Shown here: piece after piece, positions 38,456-46,264 of the stretch
Layout of the letters: each line of letters starts with the position of its first letter
Numbering within the stretch: the stretch's first letter is position 1
Source: an uncultured Pseudomonadota bacterium
Lineage (GTDB): Bacteria; Pseudomonadota; Alphaproteobacteria; UBA9219
Length of the DNA: 58,709 bases
NCBI GenBank assembly: GCA_903919315.1
Contig: CAIXHP010000068.1
Coordinates: 1 to 58,709 of the forward strand
Reading direction: 5' to 3'
Notes under the pieces: generated by a model
Told to the model about the DNA's origin: nothing
What the model saw: only the letters and a program-made list of their open reading frames with translations
Databases searched by the model: none
Program-made: the position numbers and the translations under genes

Positions 38456-39745
38456 ATGGTGCGAGAAATGTCAAAACGCTCAAATTACTCCTTTAAAAAC
38501 ATTACGCGAGCCTTTTGCATGGCCGGAGCGCTCCTTGTCGCGGCACCGCCTGCGGCGGCGGATCTGGGAAGCGAGCTGGATGCCTTTGAGAGCACCTACC
38601 TCAACGGATCAAGCGCCGAGTACCGCGCGGTCAGCGACAACCAACGACGCAGAGCCCGGACCGCCTTTGAAAGAATCCTGCGAAACCACAGCGGCGAACC
38701 GCTCGATGAAAGACTTGTCGCCACCGCCTATAGAACGGCGATGGGAACCGACAACCCCGATCTCGTCCATAATCTGAACAGCCATTACCCGTCCGAACTG
38801 CGGAACCACCAGAATACAGCCGTAGAGGCCGCCGCCGAAGGCATGCGATACGCCTCGAACCAGCGATTCGCGTCCGATAACGCAAAGGCTACGCCGGACA
38901 GAACGATGTCCGACATCGGAGCAACACTCGGCTCGCTTCTGAAGGACTATGCATCCAAAGATGCCCTTGACCGCACCCAAGCTTTTACCGACGCCTTTAT
39001 GAAAGGCGACGGCTACGATACAATGAAACCCTTGTTGGATTTGGGCCTCGACCCCAACTTCCGTACCGATGAGACAATTGACGATCTGTCATCGCGCGGA
39101 GGCGATGTCGCGGCTGGCAGCACGCTTCTGCATTTCGCCGCGTATGCAAGAGACGATACCGCCGTCGAAGCCCTGCTAAAGCTAGGCCTTGACCCCACCG
39201 TCAAGAACCAGGACGGAAAGACGGCCGCCGACATCGCCAGAGAAGAAGACCTGCCGCAGATCGCGGCCATTTTGGACGAAGCCACCGCCGTGATCGAAGA
39301 AAAAAAACGCGCCGCGCAAAAAAAGGTGCCTCCAGCCATCGGCAAATACACGCAGGTAGTCTATGCCCTCCAGCCCGCCAACGGCCTGCCCGAACCTTAC
39401 CTCGCCACAGTGGCGCACGACACCCGTCCCTGCGAATACAGCGCGCCGGAGTGCACAGGCATCATGGCGCTGCATATCGATTTGGAACACAACAAATACG
39501 GTGTCGTACGCGCCAACGACCAATTGGCCGTAACGGTCACAATGGCAGGCGTTTTCGCCTCCGTCATTCCTGCGGAATACCAAAAACTTCCCACAAGCGA
39601 ACAACTGGCCATTGCGCAAAACGCCCGGAAAATCGTGGACGGCGCGGCGGCAAAGCACGGCCTGCTGACAACCGCAACCCCGACGCGCCCCAACGCCCCT
39701 AAGACCGTGGCGGGCACCGCACAAAAAATGCAACCCGGCGGATAG
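38456..39745 (+). CDS. Exported ankyrin-repeat protein with extra C-module, island gene 2
   Basis: This 429-residue paralogue of gene 1 has a signal peptide (FCMAGALLVAAPPAAA, cut near 38), an N-module, and ankyrin repeats at about 220-270 (GSTLLHFAAYARDDTAVEAL, DGKTAADIAREEDLP). A C-module follows from about 295 (GKYTQVVYALQPANGLPEPY ... CEYSAPECTGIMALHIDLEH ... MAGVFASVIPAEYQKLPTS). The C-module also forms nearly all of gene 3. Two Cys in CEYSAPEC could form a disulfide. In-frame ATGs at 38456 and 38468 are both possible. No homologous family recognised for the N- or C-module. Confidence 0.65.
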   Translation: MVREMSKRSNYSFKNITRAFCMAGALLVAAPPAAADLGSELDAFESTYLNGSSAEYRAVSDNQRRRARTAFERILRNHSGEPLDERLVATAYRTAMGTDNPDLVHNLNSHYPSELRNHQNTAVEAAAEGMRYASNQRFASDNAKATPDRTMSDIGATLGSLLKDYASKDALDRTQAFTDAFMKGDGYDTMKPLLDLGLDPNFRTDETIDDLSSRGGDVAAGSTLLHFAAYARDDTAVEALLKLGLDPTVKNQDGKTAADIAREEDLPQIAAILDEATAVIEEKKRAAQKKVPPAIGKYTQVVYALQPANGLPEPYLATVAHDTRPCEYSAPECTGIMALHIDLEHNKYGVVRANDQLAVTVTMAGVFASVIPAEYQKLPTSEQLAIAQNARKIVDGAAAKHGLLTTATPTRPNAPKTVAGTAQKMQPGG

Positions 39746-39817
39746 GCAAAACACCTGCGGCACGGCCCTTCATACCGCCGACGTGATGAGAAACTTGAGG
39801 ACAAGAGAACACCAAAG

Positions 39818-40366
39818 ATGACCAAAGCCGACAACAAAGCCCTCCCCCGTATCGTGACAGCCTTTCTGGCCGCCACACCCCTCTTTGCCACGCAGAATTT
39901 GGCCGCTGGCCAGACCCCGCCCCCCGACCTCGCGCGAAGCACGCCCGGAATAGAATCGGCACCGCCCGACTTCGGCCCCTACACGCAGGTTGTCTATTCC
40001 GTCCAGCCCGAAACCGGTATCGATCAAAGTCTTTTCCCCATCATGGCGCGCGAACTCCAACCCTGCGCCTACAGCCAATGCCCCGGCATGGCGCTTTATA
40101 TGGAGCCCAGCAAAAAATATGGTGTCGCGCGCAAAAACGACGGATTTGCCGCAACGGTCACCGCCGCCGGTGTCTTCGCCACCGTGGATCCAGGCATCTA
40201 CAACAACCTCCCCACAAGCCAACAATTGCAACTCAAGGAAACAGCCCAACAGCTTGTCGACCGCGTCGTCGCTATAACCAAAATTTTACACGCGCCAGCC
40301 CGCCCCGACACCACGCCGCAACCAATCGTCTACCAGAAGCTTGAGAACGAGGACTACTCCCCCTAG
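39818..40366 (+). CDS. Exported single C-module protein, island gene 3
   Basis: The 182-residue product has a signal peptide (LPRIVTAFLAATPLFATQ...) and then the same module as the end of gene 2: GPYTQVVYSVQPETGIDQ, CAYSQCPGMALYMEPSKKYG, TAAGVFATVDPGIYNNLPTS, and QLVDRVV. The two Cys are again in CxxxxC-like spacing. It has no ankyrin repeats. It lies 72 bp after gene 2 and may be co-transcribed. Function unknown. Confidence 0.6.
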   Translation: MTKADNKALPRIVTAFLAATPLFATQNLAAGQTPPPDLARSTPGIESAPPDFGPYTQVVYSVQPETGIDQSLFPIMARELQPCAYSQCPGMALYMEPSKKYGVARKNDGFAATVTAAGVFATVDPGIYNNLPTSQQLQLKETAQQLVDRVVAITKILHAPARPDTTPQPIVYQKLENEDYSP

Positions 40367-40532
40367 GCCTCGGCGGCTTAATCTCAGGTTGCGCACACAA
40401 AGAACAAACAAAGAACAAGATGGTGGCGCGGCCATCTATATTGCACTGCCGTAGTCCTTTCATTTCGACCACGGCACGATGTTAACTAAGTTTCTGGTTT
40501 ATTAGCGCATTTTTATCACATAGCCCTTGCCA

Positions 40533-40567
40533 TCCCACGCCTCCCCATGGTATCCCATACCCACCCA
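40533..40567 (+). promoter_or_regulatory. MraZ operator: four NCCCA repeats at 10-bp spacing
   Basis: NCCCA occurs at 40533-40537, 40543-40547, 40553-40557 and 40563-40567, with 5-base spacers each time; on the other strand this is TGGGN repeated. A fifth degenerate copy (GCCCT) fits the phase at 40523. The E. coli MraZ operator is known as TGGGN direct repeats with 5-nt spacers, so these are very likely autorepression sites, located 50-84 bases before the mraZ ATG. A possible -35 TTGCCA at 40527 overlaps the first repeats. Confidence 0.8.
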
Positions 40568-40616
40568 AACAGGAGACTGCCTCGCAGCTCCGCCGCCTGT
40601 CGCCCTGAGGATTTTG

Positions 40617-41099
40617 ATGGCCGTTTTTCTGTCCAGCTATGTCAATCGAATTGACAAAAAAGGACGGGTGTCGGTTCCGGCGTCGTTTCGCGCTGTGTTG
40701 GGTTCCGAGGCTCCCGGCATTGTGGTGTTCCGCTCGCTCCAGCTCGAAGCGCTTGAAGGCTGCTCCGTTGCGCATCTGGAACTATTGAGCCAAAGCCTCG
40801 AAAAGCTCGATCTCGCGCAGGAAACTTACGAACTGATCGAAACCACGATCTTCGGCGGCTCGGTGCAAGTGCCGTTCGACAGCGAGGGCCGCATCAGCCT
40901 GCCCGCGCATTTGGCCTCTGCCGTCAGCATCGCGGACGAAGTCGCCTTTGTGGGCCGCCGCAAAACATTCCAGTTGTGGAACCCCCAAAAGCTGGCCGCG
41001 CACGAAGATGCCGCCCGCTCGGCCGCCCGCGCCAAGGACATCTCGCTCAGCAAGATCATCGCGCAAGCTGCCAGCAAACTGGAAGAGGGGACGCTCTGA
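40617..41099 (+). CDS. mraZ: Transcriptional regulator MraZ
   Basis: MraZ represses its own dcw operon. The 160-residue protein holds the two AbrB-like half-sites: YVNRIDKKGRVSVPASF near the start and VPFDSEGRISLPAHL in the second half. ATG 40617 has GAGG upstream at a proper distance; the frame is open earlier, but that part covers the operator. The stop and rsmH start share bases (TGATG). Confidence 0.95.
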   Translation: MAVFLSSYVNRIDKKGRVSVPASFRAVLGSEAPGIVVFRSLQLEALEGCSVAHLELLSQSLEKLDLAQETYELIETTIFGGSVQVPFDSEGRISLPAHLASAVSIADEVAFVGRRKTFQLWNPQKLAAHEDAARSAARAKDISLSKIIAQAASKLEEGTL

Positions 41100-42058
41100 T
41101 GCACGCCCCCGCCCCTCACATGCCCGTTATGCTGCGCGAAGTGATCGCGGCGTTGAACCCAAAGGCGGAAGGTCTTTATGTGGACGGCACCTTCGGACGC
41201 GGCGGCTACACACGCGCCCTGCTCACCGCCACCTCGATGCGCGTGGTCGGCATCGATCGCGACCCCGAAGCCATCGCGGCGGGGCAAAGCATGGTGCAAG
41301 ACTTCGCGCCGCGCTTCAAACTGCTGCAAGGCGTGTTCGGCGACATGGAATCGCTTTTGGCGACAGAGAACGTCGCGGCGGTGGACGGCGTGACGCTCGA
41401 CCTCGGCGTGTCATCGCCGCAGCTCGATCAGGCCGAACGCGGCTTCTCCTTTCAAGACGACGGCCCACTCGACATGCGCATGAGCCGGAGCGGCGCGACC
41501 GCCGCCGACATCGTCAACGCGACCGCTGAGCGCGAACTCGCCGACCTCATTTTCAAATACGGCGAAGAACGCCACTCGCGCCGTGTAGCTAAGCGCATCG
41601 TGGCCGAACGCGCGACGACCCCCTTCACCAGCACGCGCCAACTCGCAAGCGTCGTGCGGCAAGCGGTGCCGCGTTCCGCCGACGGCATCGATCCTGCGAC
41701 GCGCACCTTTCAAGCGTTGCGCATCGCCGTCAACGACGAACTGGGCGAACTGGAACGCGGCCTACGCGCCGCCGAGCGTTTGCTGAAACCCCAAGGCCGT
41801 TTGGCCATCGTATCGTTCCATTCGCTCGAAGATCGCTGCGTGAAAGATTTTCTGCGTCAGCGCAGCGCCGACGCGCCGCGCGCGTCGCGTCACGCGCCCG
41901 CGAATGATCGCGTCGCGCCGCCAAGTTTTCGTTTACTGAATCGCAAACCGCAATTACCTTCCGAATCCGATATTGCGGTGAATCCTCGGGCGCGTTCTGC
42001 CCGGCTTCGGGTGGCCGAACGTACTGATGCTCCGGCCCTTTGGGAGAATGCCGCATGA
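41099..42058 (+). CDS. rsmH: 16S rRNA (cytosine1402-N4)-methyltransferase RsmH
   Basis: This 319-residue SAM-dependent enzyme (formerly MraW) methylates C1402 of 16S rRNA. Motifs: HMPVMLREVIAAL at the start, VDGTFGRGGYTRALL (SAM motif I), LDLGVSSPQLDQAERGFSF, and the C-terminal SFHSLEDRCVKDF. It overlaps mraZ by one base and ftsL by 4 bp. Confidence 0.96.
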   Translation: MHAPAPHMPVMLREVIAALNPKAEGLYVDGTFGRGGYTRALLTATSMRVVGIDRDPEAIAAGQSMVQDFAPRFKLLQGVFGDMESLLATENVAAVDGVTLDLGVSSPQLDQAERGFSFQDDGPLDMRMSRSGATAADIVNATAERELADLIFKYGEERHSRRVAKRIVAERATTPFTSTRQLASVVRQAVPRSADGIDPATRTFQALRIAVNDELGELERGLRAAERLLKPQGRLAIVSFHSLEDRCVKDFLRQRSADAPRASRHAPANDRVAPPSFRLLNRKPQLPSESDIAVNPRARSARLRVAERTDAPALWENAA

Positions 42059-42564
42059 CAAAACCATACCTGATGCTGTTCTGGCTGGCCCTGACCATTT
42101 TTGTCAGCGGAGCCCTGTACCACACCAGCTATCGCGTGCAGGAGCTGGATCAGCAACTCCGCGCGATCAACACAAAGATCGTCGCCGAGCAAGCGAACAT
42201 CCACGTCCTGAAAGCGGAATGGGTCTATCTCGCGAATCCGGCCAAAATCGAAGCGGCGGCGCGCAAATATCTGGCGCTGCACCCCACCGCGCCCCAACAG
42301 GTCGCGACGATGGACAGCCTGCCGAAAATCCTGCCCACGCAAACCGAAGTTCTGGCGAGCGCGGCGAAACAAGCCGCGCCGTTGGCCAGCATCGCCACGA
42401 ATCGGCCAACGCCTGCCGCCGTGGCCGCAACGCCGCAACGTAAAGTGGCGGCGGCGGATACCGACCACATCAACACCCGCATGGTGTTCCAACGCACCGC
42501 AAGCGCTGCGACAACGCAGGGTCAAAACCGCATTCTTCTAGCCGACTTCGGCACGGCTCCATGA
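42055..42564 (+). CDS. ftsL: Cell division protein FtsL-like
   Basis: A short cytoplasmic start (MTKPY) precedes one membrane helix (about 6-23), then a periplasmic coiled coil (YRVQELDQQLRAINTKIVAEQ) and WVYLANPAKIEAAARKYLAL, the typical FtsL-type end of the coil. The last ~80 residues are Ala/Pro/Thr-rich and longer than in E. coli FtsL. The name rests on topology and position between rsmH and ftsI; sequence conservation of FtsL is low. It overlaps ftsI by 4 bp. Confidence 0.85.
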   Translation: MTKPYLMLFWLALTIFVSGALYHTSYRVQELDQQLRAINTKIVAEQANIHVLKAEWVYLANPAKIEAAARKYLALHPTAPQQVATMDSLPKILPTQTEVLASAAKQAAPLASIATNRPTPAAVAATPQRKVAAADTDHINTRMVFQRTASAATTQGQNRILLADFGTAP

Positions 42565-44405
42565 AACGTTGGCGTTCATCAGAGCGCCCCCACGTCACGC
42601 TCCAGCCCTGCCTTCCAGGACTGTCGAATCCGATGGATGGGGCCGAATCCCCCAGCGGCAGCGCCGCGCGCCGTCTGGCGACACCGGGTGAATTCGCGCT
42701 GACGCGTGCGCGGGCGCGTCTCGGTTTCGCCGTTATCGTGTTCGGAATCGTGTACCTGATCATCGCCGGACGCGTGGCCGACCTCACTTTGTTCAACGAA
42801 GCACCGGAATCCTCCTCGGTCGCTGCCGCCGGAGAAACCGTAGCCACGACCCATCGCGCCGACATCGTCGACCGCAACGGAACCATTCTGGCAACCTCGC
42901 TGCCACTCTTTTCGCTGTGCGCGGACGGCCGCAAAATCCTCGACCCCGACGATGCGGAACGCAAACTGCTTAGCGTCCTACCCGATCTGGACACAGAACG
43001 TCTCGACGATCTGTTGCGCGGCAGCAAGCACTGCGCTCCCATCAAGCGCCATGTGACACCCCGTCAGTACTACGCCGTCAACAAACTCGGCATCGCCGGG
43101 CTGGAGTTCAGCCCCGACGAAGGCCGCACCTATCCGGCAGGCGCGGTCACGGCGCATGTTCTGGGCTATACCGACATCGACAACAACGGCATTGCGGGCA
43201 TAGAGAAAAGCCTGAATGGCAAACTCCAACGGAACGCCGATCCTATCGCGCTGACCCTCGACCTGCGCCTGCAAACCATCCTGCACCGCGAGCTAAGCGC
43301 CGCATTCGAGACCTTTCACGCGCTGGGCGCGGCGGGCCTGATCATGGACATCGCCAGTGGCGAGATTCTTTCGCTGGTGTCGCTCCCGGACTTCGACCCC
43401 CAACGCGCGGGAAGCGCCGACGACGACGCAAAGTTCAACCGCGCCACGCTGGGCGTGTATGAAATGGGCTCGACCTTCAAGATCTTCAACACGGCGATGG
43501 CGCTCGACTCCGGCCTCATCAAAGCGTCCGAGCGTTTTGACACCACGCACCCGCTCGAAACGAGCCACAAAACGATCCGGGATTTTCACGCCTCAACCCA
43601 CCACCTGAACGTGGCGGAAATTTTTATCGAGTCCTCGAACATCGGCTCCGCCCTCATGGCGGACCGGCTGGGCGCAGCGCGGCAAAAAGCCTTTCTCGGC
43701 CAGCTCGGCCTGATGGAAAAATCGTCCATCGAACTGCCCGAAGTCGGCGCGCCGCTGCTGCCCCCCGCCTCCGGATGGGGCGAGACGACCACGATGACCG
43801 TGTCGTTCGGCCACGGCATCGCCGTCAACGCCGTGCAACTGGCCGGAGCCGTCGCCACCATCCTCAACGACGGCGCGCCCGTGCGTCCCTCGCTGCTCAA
43901 ACACGATCCAGAGGCACAGGAACGCGCCCCCGAACGTCTGGTCACGCCGCGCACCGCCGAAATCATGCGCGCCCTGATGCGGCTCGTCGTTACGCAAGGC
44001 ACCGCCAAATCCGCCGAAGTGACAGGCTATATGGTCGCGGGCAAGACCGGAACCGCCAACAAACAAAGCGGCGGGCACTATGTCAAGGACGCGCGTTTAT
44101 CGTCATTTATCGGGGTTTTCCCGGCCAACGCGCCGCGCTATCTTGTCTTCGCCATGCTGGACGACCCGAAGGGGAACGCCAAGACTCGCGGCTTCGCCAC
44201 CGCAGGCTGGACGGCGGCTCCGGTGGTCAGCCGCGTGATCGGACAAATCGGCCCCTTGCTCGGCCTGCCTCCGGTGGAACCGGACGCGCTGGCCGCCGCC
44301 GAACACCGCTTGCTGAGGGCATTAGGGAACGACGTGCTGGATAGTCTGCAAATCAATACGGGAACGGATGATTATGCTTCTGTCGAATCTAACAGCGCCC
44401 AATAA
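42561..44405 (+). CDS. ftsI: Septal peptidoglycan transpeptidase FtsI (PBP3)
   Basis: This 614-residue class B PBP has a cytoplasmic N-terminus of about 53 residues, one membrane helix (about 55-77), the pedestal domain, and the transpeptidase. The active Ser is in GSTFKIFN, SxN in ESSNIGS, and KTG in VAGKTGTANKQ. It makes cross-links at the division septum. It overlaps ftsL by 4 bp and murE by about 30 bp. Confidence 0.95.
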   Translation: MKRWRSSERPHVTLQPCLPGLSNPMDGAESPSGSAARRLATPGEFALTRARARLGFAVIVFGIVYLIIAGRVADLTLFNEAPESSSVAAAGETVATTHRADIVDRNGTILATSLPLFSLCADGRKILDPDDAERKLLSVLPDLDTERLDDLLRGSKHCAPIKRHVTPRQYYAVNKLGIAGLEFSPDEGRTYPAGAVTAHVLGYTDIDNNGIAGIEKSLNGKLQRNADPIALTLDLRLQTILHRELSAAFETFHALGAAGLIMDIASGEILSLVSLPDFDPQRAGSADDDAKFNRATLGVYEMGSTFKIFNTAMALDSGLIKASERFDTTHPLETSHKTIRDFHASTHHLNVAEIFIESSNIGSALMADRLGAARQKAFLGQLGLMEKSSIELPEVGAPLLPPASGWGETTTMTVSFGHGIAVNAVQLAGAVATILNDGAPVRPSLLKHDPEAQERAPERLVTPRTAEIMRALMRLVVTQGTAKSAEVTGYMVAGKTGTANKQSGGHYVKDARLSSFIGVFPANAPRYLVFAMLDDPKGNAKTRGFATAGWTAAPVVSRVIGQIGPLLGLPPVEPDALAAAEHRLLRALGNDVLDSLQINTGTDDYASVESNSAQ

Positions 44406-45852
44406 GGGCGAAACCTTCGTCGATCGCGACATTCGCGGCATCACGGACGACTCGCGTCTGGTCAAGCCCGGCTATCTGTTCATCGCCGTCACCGGGGCGC
44501 AACAGGACGGACGGGCCTTCATCAAAAGCGCCATCGAACGCGGCGCGACAGCCGTGGTCATGGAACCGACGCTGGACCCTATAGAAAACTTCGTCCCCCC
44601 CGACGCGAACGTCGCGATCCTCACCGTTCTCGATACACGCTACGCTCAATCCTACATCGCCGCTCGCTTTTATCCGCGCCAGCCGCGCATGATCGCCGCC
44701 GTCACCGGCACCAGCGGCAAGACCTCCACCGCGCAATTCGCGCGCGAACTGTGGCAGCTGGACGGCCGCAACGCCGCCAGCATCGGCACGCTCGGCCTCG
44801 TCACGGCCAAGGAAAGCCGCTACGGCTCGCTGACCACGCCGGGCGCGCTCGCGCTGCACCAGATTCTCGACGAGATCGCGGGACAGGGTGTCACGCATCT
44901 GGCTTTGGAAGCCTCCAGCCACGGCATCGAGCTTCACCGTCTCGACCATGTCAAAATGCGCGTCGCCGCTTTCACCAATCTGTCGCGCGACCATCTGGAT
45001 TTTCACGCGGATATGGAAGCGTATCTCGCCGCCAAAACAAAGCTCTTCACCGAGCTTATGCCCCAAGGCAACACCGCTGTCCTCAACGCCGACATTCCCG
45101 AATTCGAAGCCCTCAACCGCGCCTGCCTCGCGCAAGGCCACCGCGTCATCAGCTATGGCGCAAAGGGGCGCGACATCAAACTACTGGCCCACCGTCCTCA
45201 GCCGCAAGGACAAGACCTCAAGCTGAGCGTATGCGGCAAAGTCCACAACATCCTCCTGCCGATCATCGGCGAGTTCCAAATCTGGAACAGCTTGTGCGCG
45301 CTCGGCATGGCCATCGGCAGCGGCGGCGATGCCGATCAGACCGTCGCGGCGATGGAAAAACTGTCCGGCGTTCCGGGACGTTTGCAAAAAGTCGGCACCT
45401 CGGCGCAAGGCGGCACAGTGTTCGTCGATTACGCCCACAAACCCGGCGCATTGGAAAACGTGCTGACAGGCCTGCGCCCCCACGTCGCGGCGCATCCGGG
45501 GGCAAGGCTGCATGTCGTGTTCGGCTGCGGCGGCAACCGCGACAAAGGCAAGCGCCCGCTCATGGGCGGCATCGCCCAACGCCTCGCCGACAACGTCATC
45601 GTCACCGACGACAACCCGCGCCGCGAAGACCCCGCCACGATAAGGCAGGAAGTCTTGTCCGGCTGCACGACCAGCCCCCACCTGCGCGAAATCGGCGACC
45701 GCGCCCAAGCCATACAAACCGCGATAGCCGCCCTCCGCGACGGCGACGTCCTCGTGATCGCCGGAAAAGGCCACGAAAACGGCCAAATCATAGGCGATCA
45801 AGTCCTGCCCTTCGACGATGCCGACGTGGCGCGACGAGTGTTAACCCCATGA
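44374..45852 (+). CDS. murE: UDP-MurNAc-tripeptide synthetase MurE
   Basis: This 492-residue Mur ligase adds the third stem residue. Motifs: DIRGITDDSRLVKPGYLF at the N-terminus, ATP loop GTSGKTSTAQF (about 112-122), LEASSHGIELHRL, and the C-terminal DDNPRREDP. The DNPR sequence is the meso-diaminopimelate recognition motif, so the peptidoglycan is probably DAP type. Of two close ATGs (44368 and 44374), the second fits the Shine-Dalgarno GGA better. The start overlaps ftsI; the stop overlaps the fosX start (ATGA). Confidence 0.95.
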   Translation: MLLSNLTAPNKGETFVDRDIRGITDDSRLVKPGYLFIAVTGAQQDGRAFIKSAIERGATAVVMEPTLDPIENFVPPDANVAILTVLDTRYAQSYIAARFYPRQPRMIAAVTGTSGKTSTAQFARELWQLDGRNAASIGTLGLVTAKESRYGSLTTPGALALHQILDEIAGQGVTHLALEASSHGIELHRLDHVKMRVAAFTNLSRDHLDFHADMEAYLAAKTKLFTELMPQGNTAVLNADIPEFEALNRACLAQGHRVISYGAKGRDIKLLAHRPQPQGQDLKLSVCGKVHNILLPIIGEFQIWNSLCALGMAIGSGGDADQTVAAMEKLSGVPGRLQKVGTSAQGGTVFVDYAHKPGALENVLTGLRPHVAAHPGARLHVVFGCGGNRDKGKRPLMGGIAQRLADNVIVTDDNPRREDPATIRQEVLSGCTTSPHLREIGDRAQAIQTAIAALRDGDVLVIAGKGHENGQIIGDQVLPFDDADVARRVLTP

Positions 45853-46256
45853 TTGAAGGGATAAGCCATATCACCTTTGTGGTGCGCGACTTAGAGAAAG
45901 CGACGTGTTTTTGGCAAACGGTCTTTGATGCCGAGGAAGTCTATGCAAGCGGCGACGATACCCATTCCGTGGCCCGCGAGAAGTTCTTCGTTGTTGGAAA
46001 CCTCTGGATCGCTATCATGGAAGGCACGCCGCGTTTAGACAAAAGCTACGACCACATTGCTTTCAAAATCACGGATGAACAGTATGACGATTACGCGCAA
46101 CAAATTAAAACGGCAGGAGTGGAAACAATACCATCACGTTCGCGCATCGAGGGCGAAGGTCGTTCCCTTTACTTCTACGATTACGACAACCATCTGTTTG
46201 AAATTCACACCGGTACACTTGATGAACGCCTTAACAAGTACAACGCGGCCGGATAG
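45849..46256 (+). CDS. fosX: FosX-type fosfomycin hydrolase (VOC superfamily)
   Basis: FosX opens the epoxide of fosfomycin with water, protecting MurA. The 135-residue protein lines up over its whole length with known FosX proteins as I recall them. The metal ligands are in place: His7 (GISHITF), His69 (YDHIAFKI) and Glu118 (HLFEIHTGTL). Glu44 in AREKFF is the general base specific to FosX; FosA and FosB, which use glutathione or bacillithiol, lack it there. EGEGRSLYFYDYDNH (101-115) is the anion-binding loop. It starts inside the murE stop (4-bp overlap) and ends 8 bp before murF, so it is an embedded dcw gene. GC content and A/T-ending codons (AAA, ATA, TTA) differ clearly from murE and murF, suggesting recent acquisition. 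Confidence 0.9.
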   Translation: MIEGISHITFVVRDLEKATCFWQTVFDAEEVYASGDDTHSVAREKFFVVGNLWIAIMEGTPRLDKSYDHIAFKITDEQYDDYAQQIKTAGVETIPSRSRIEGEGRSLYFYDYDNHLFEIHTGTLDERLNKYNAAG

Positions 46257-46264
46257 GAGATAAC

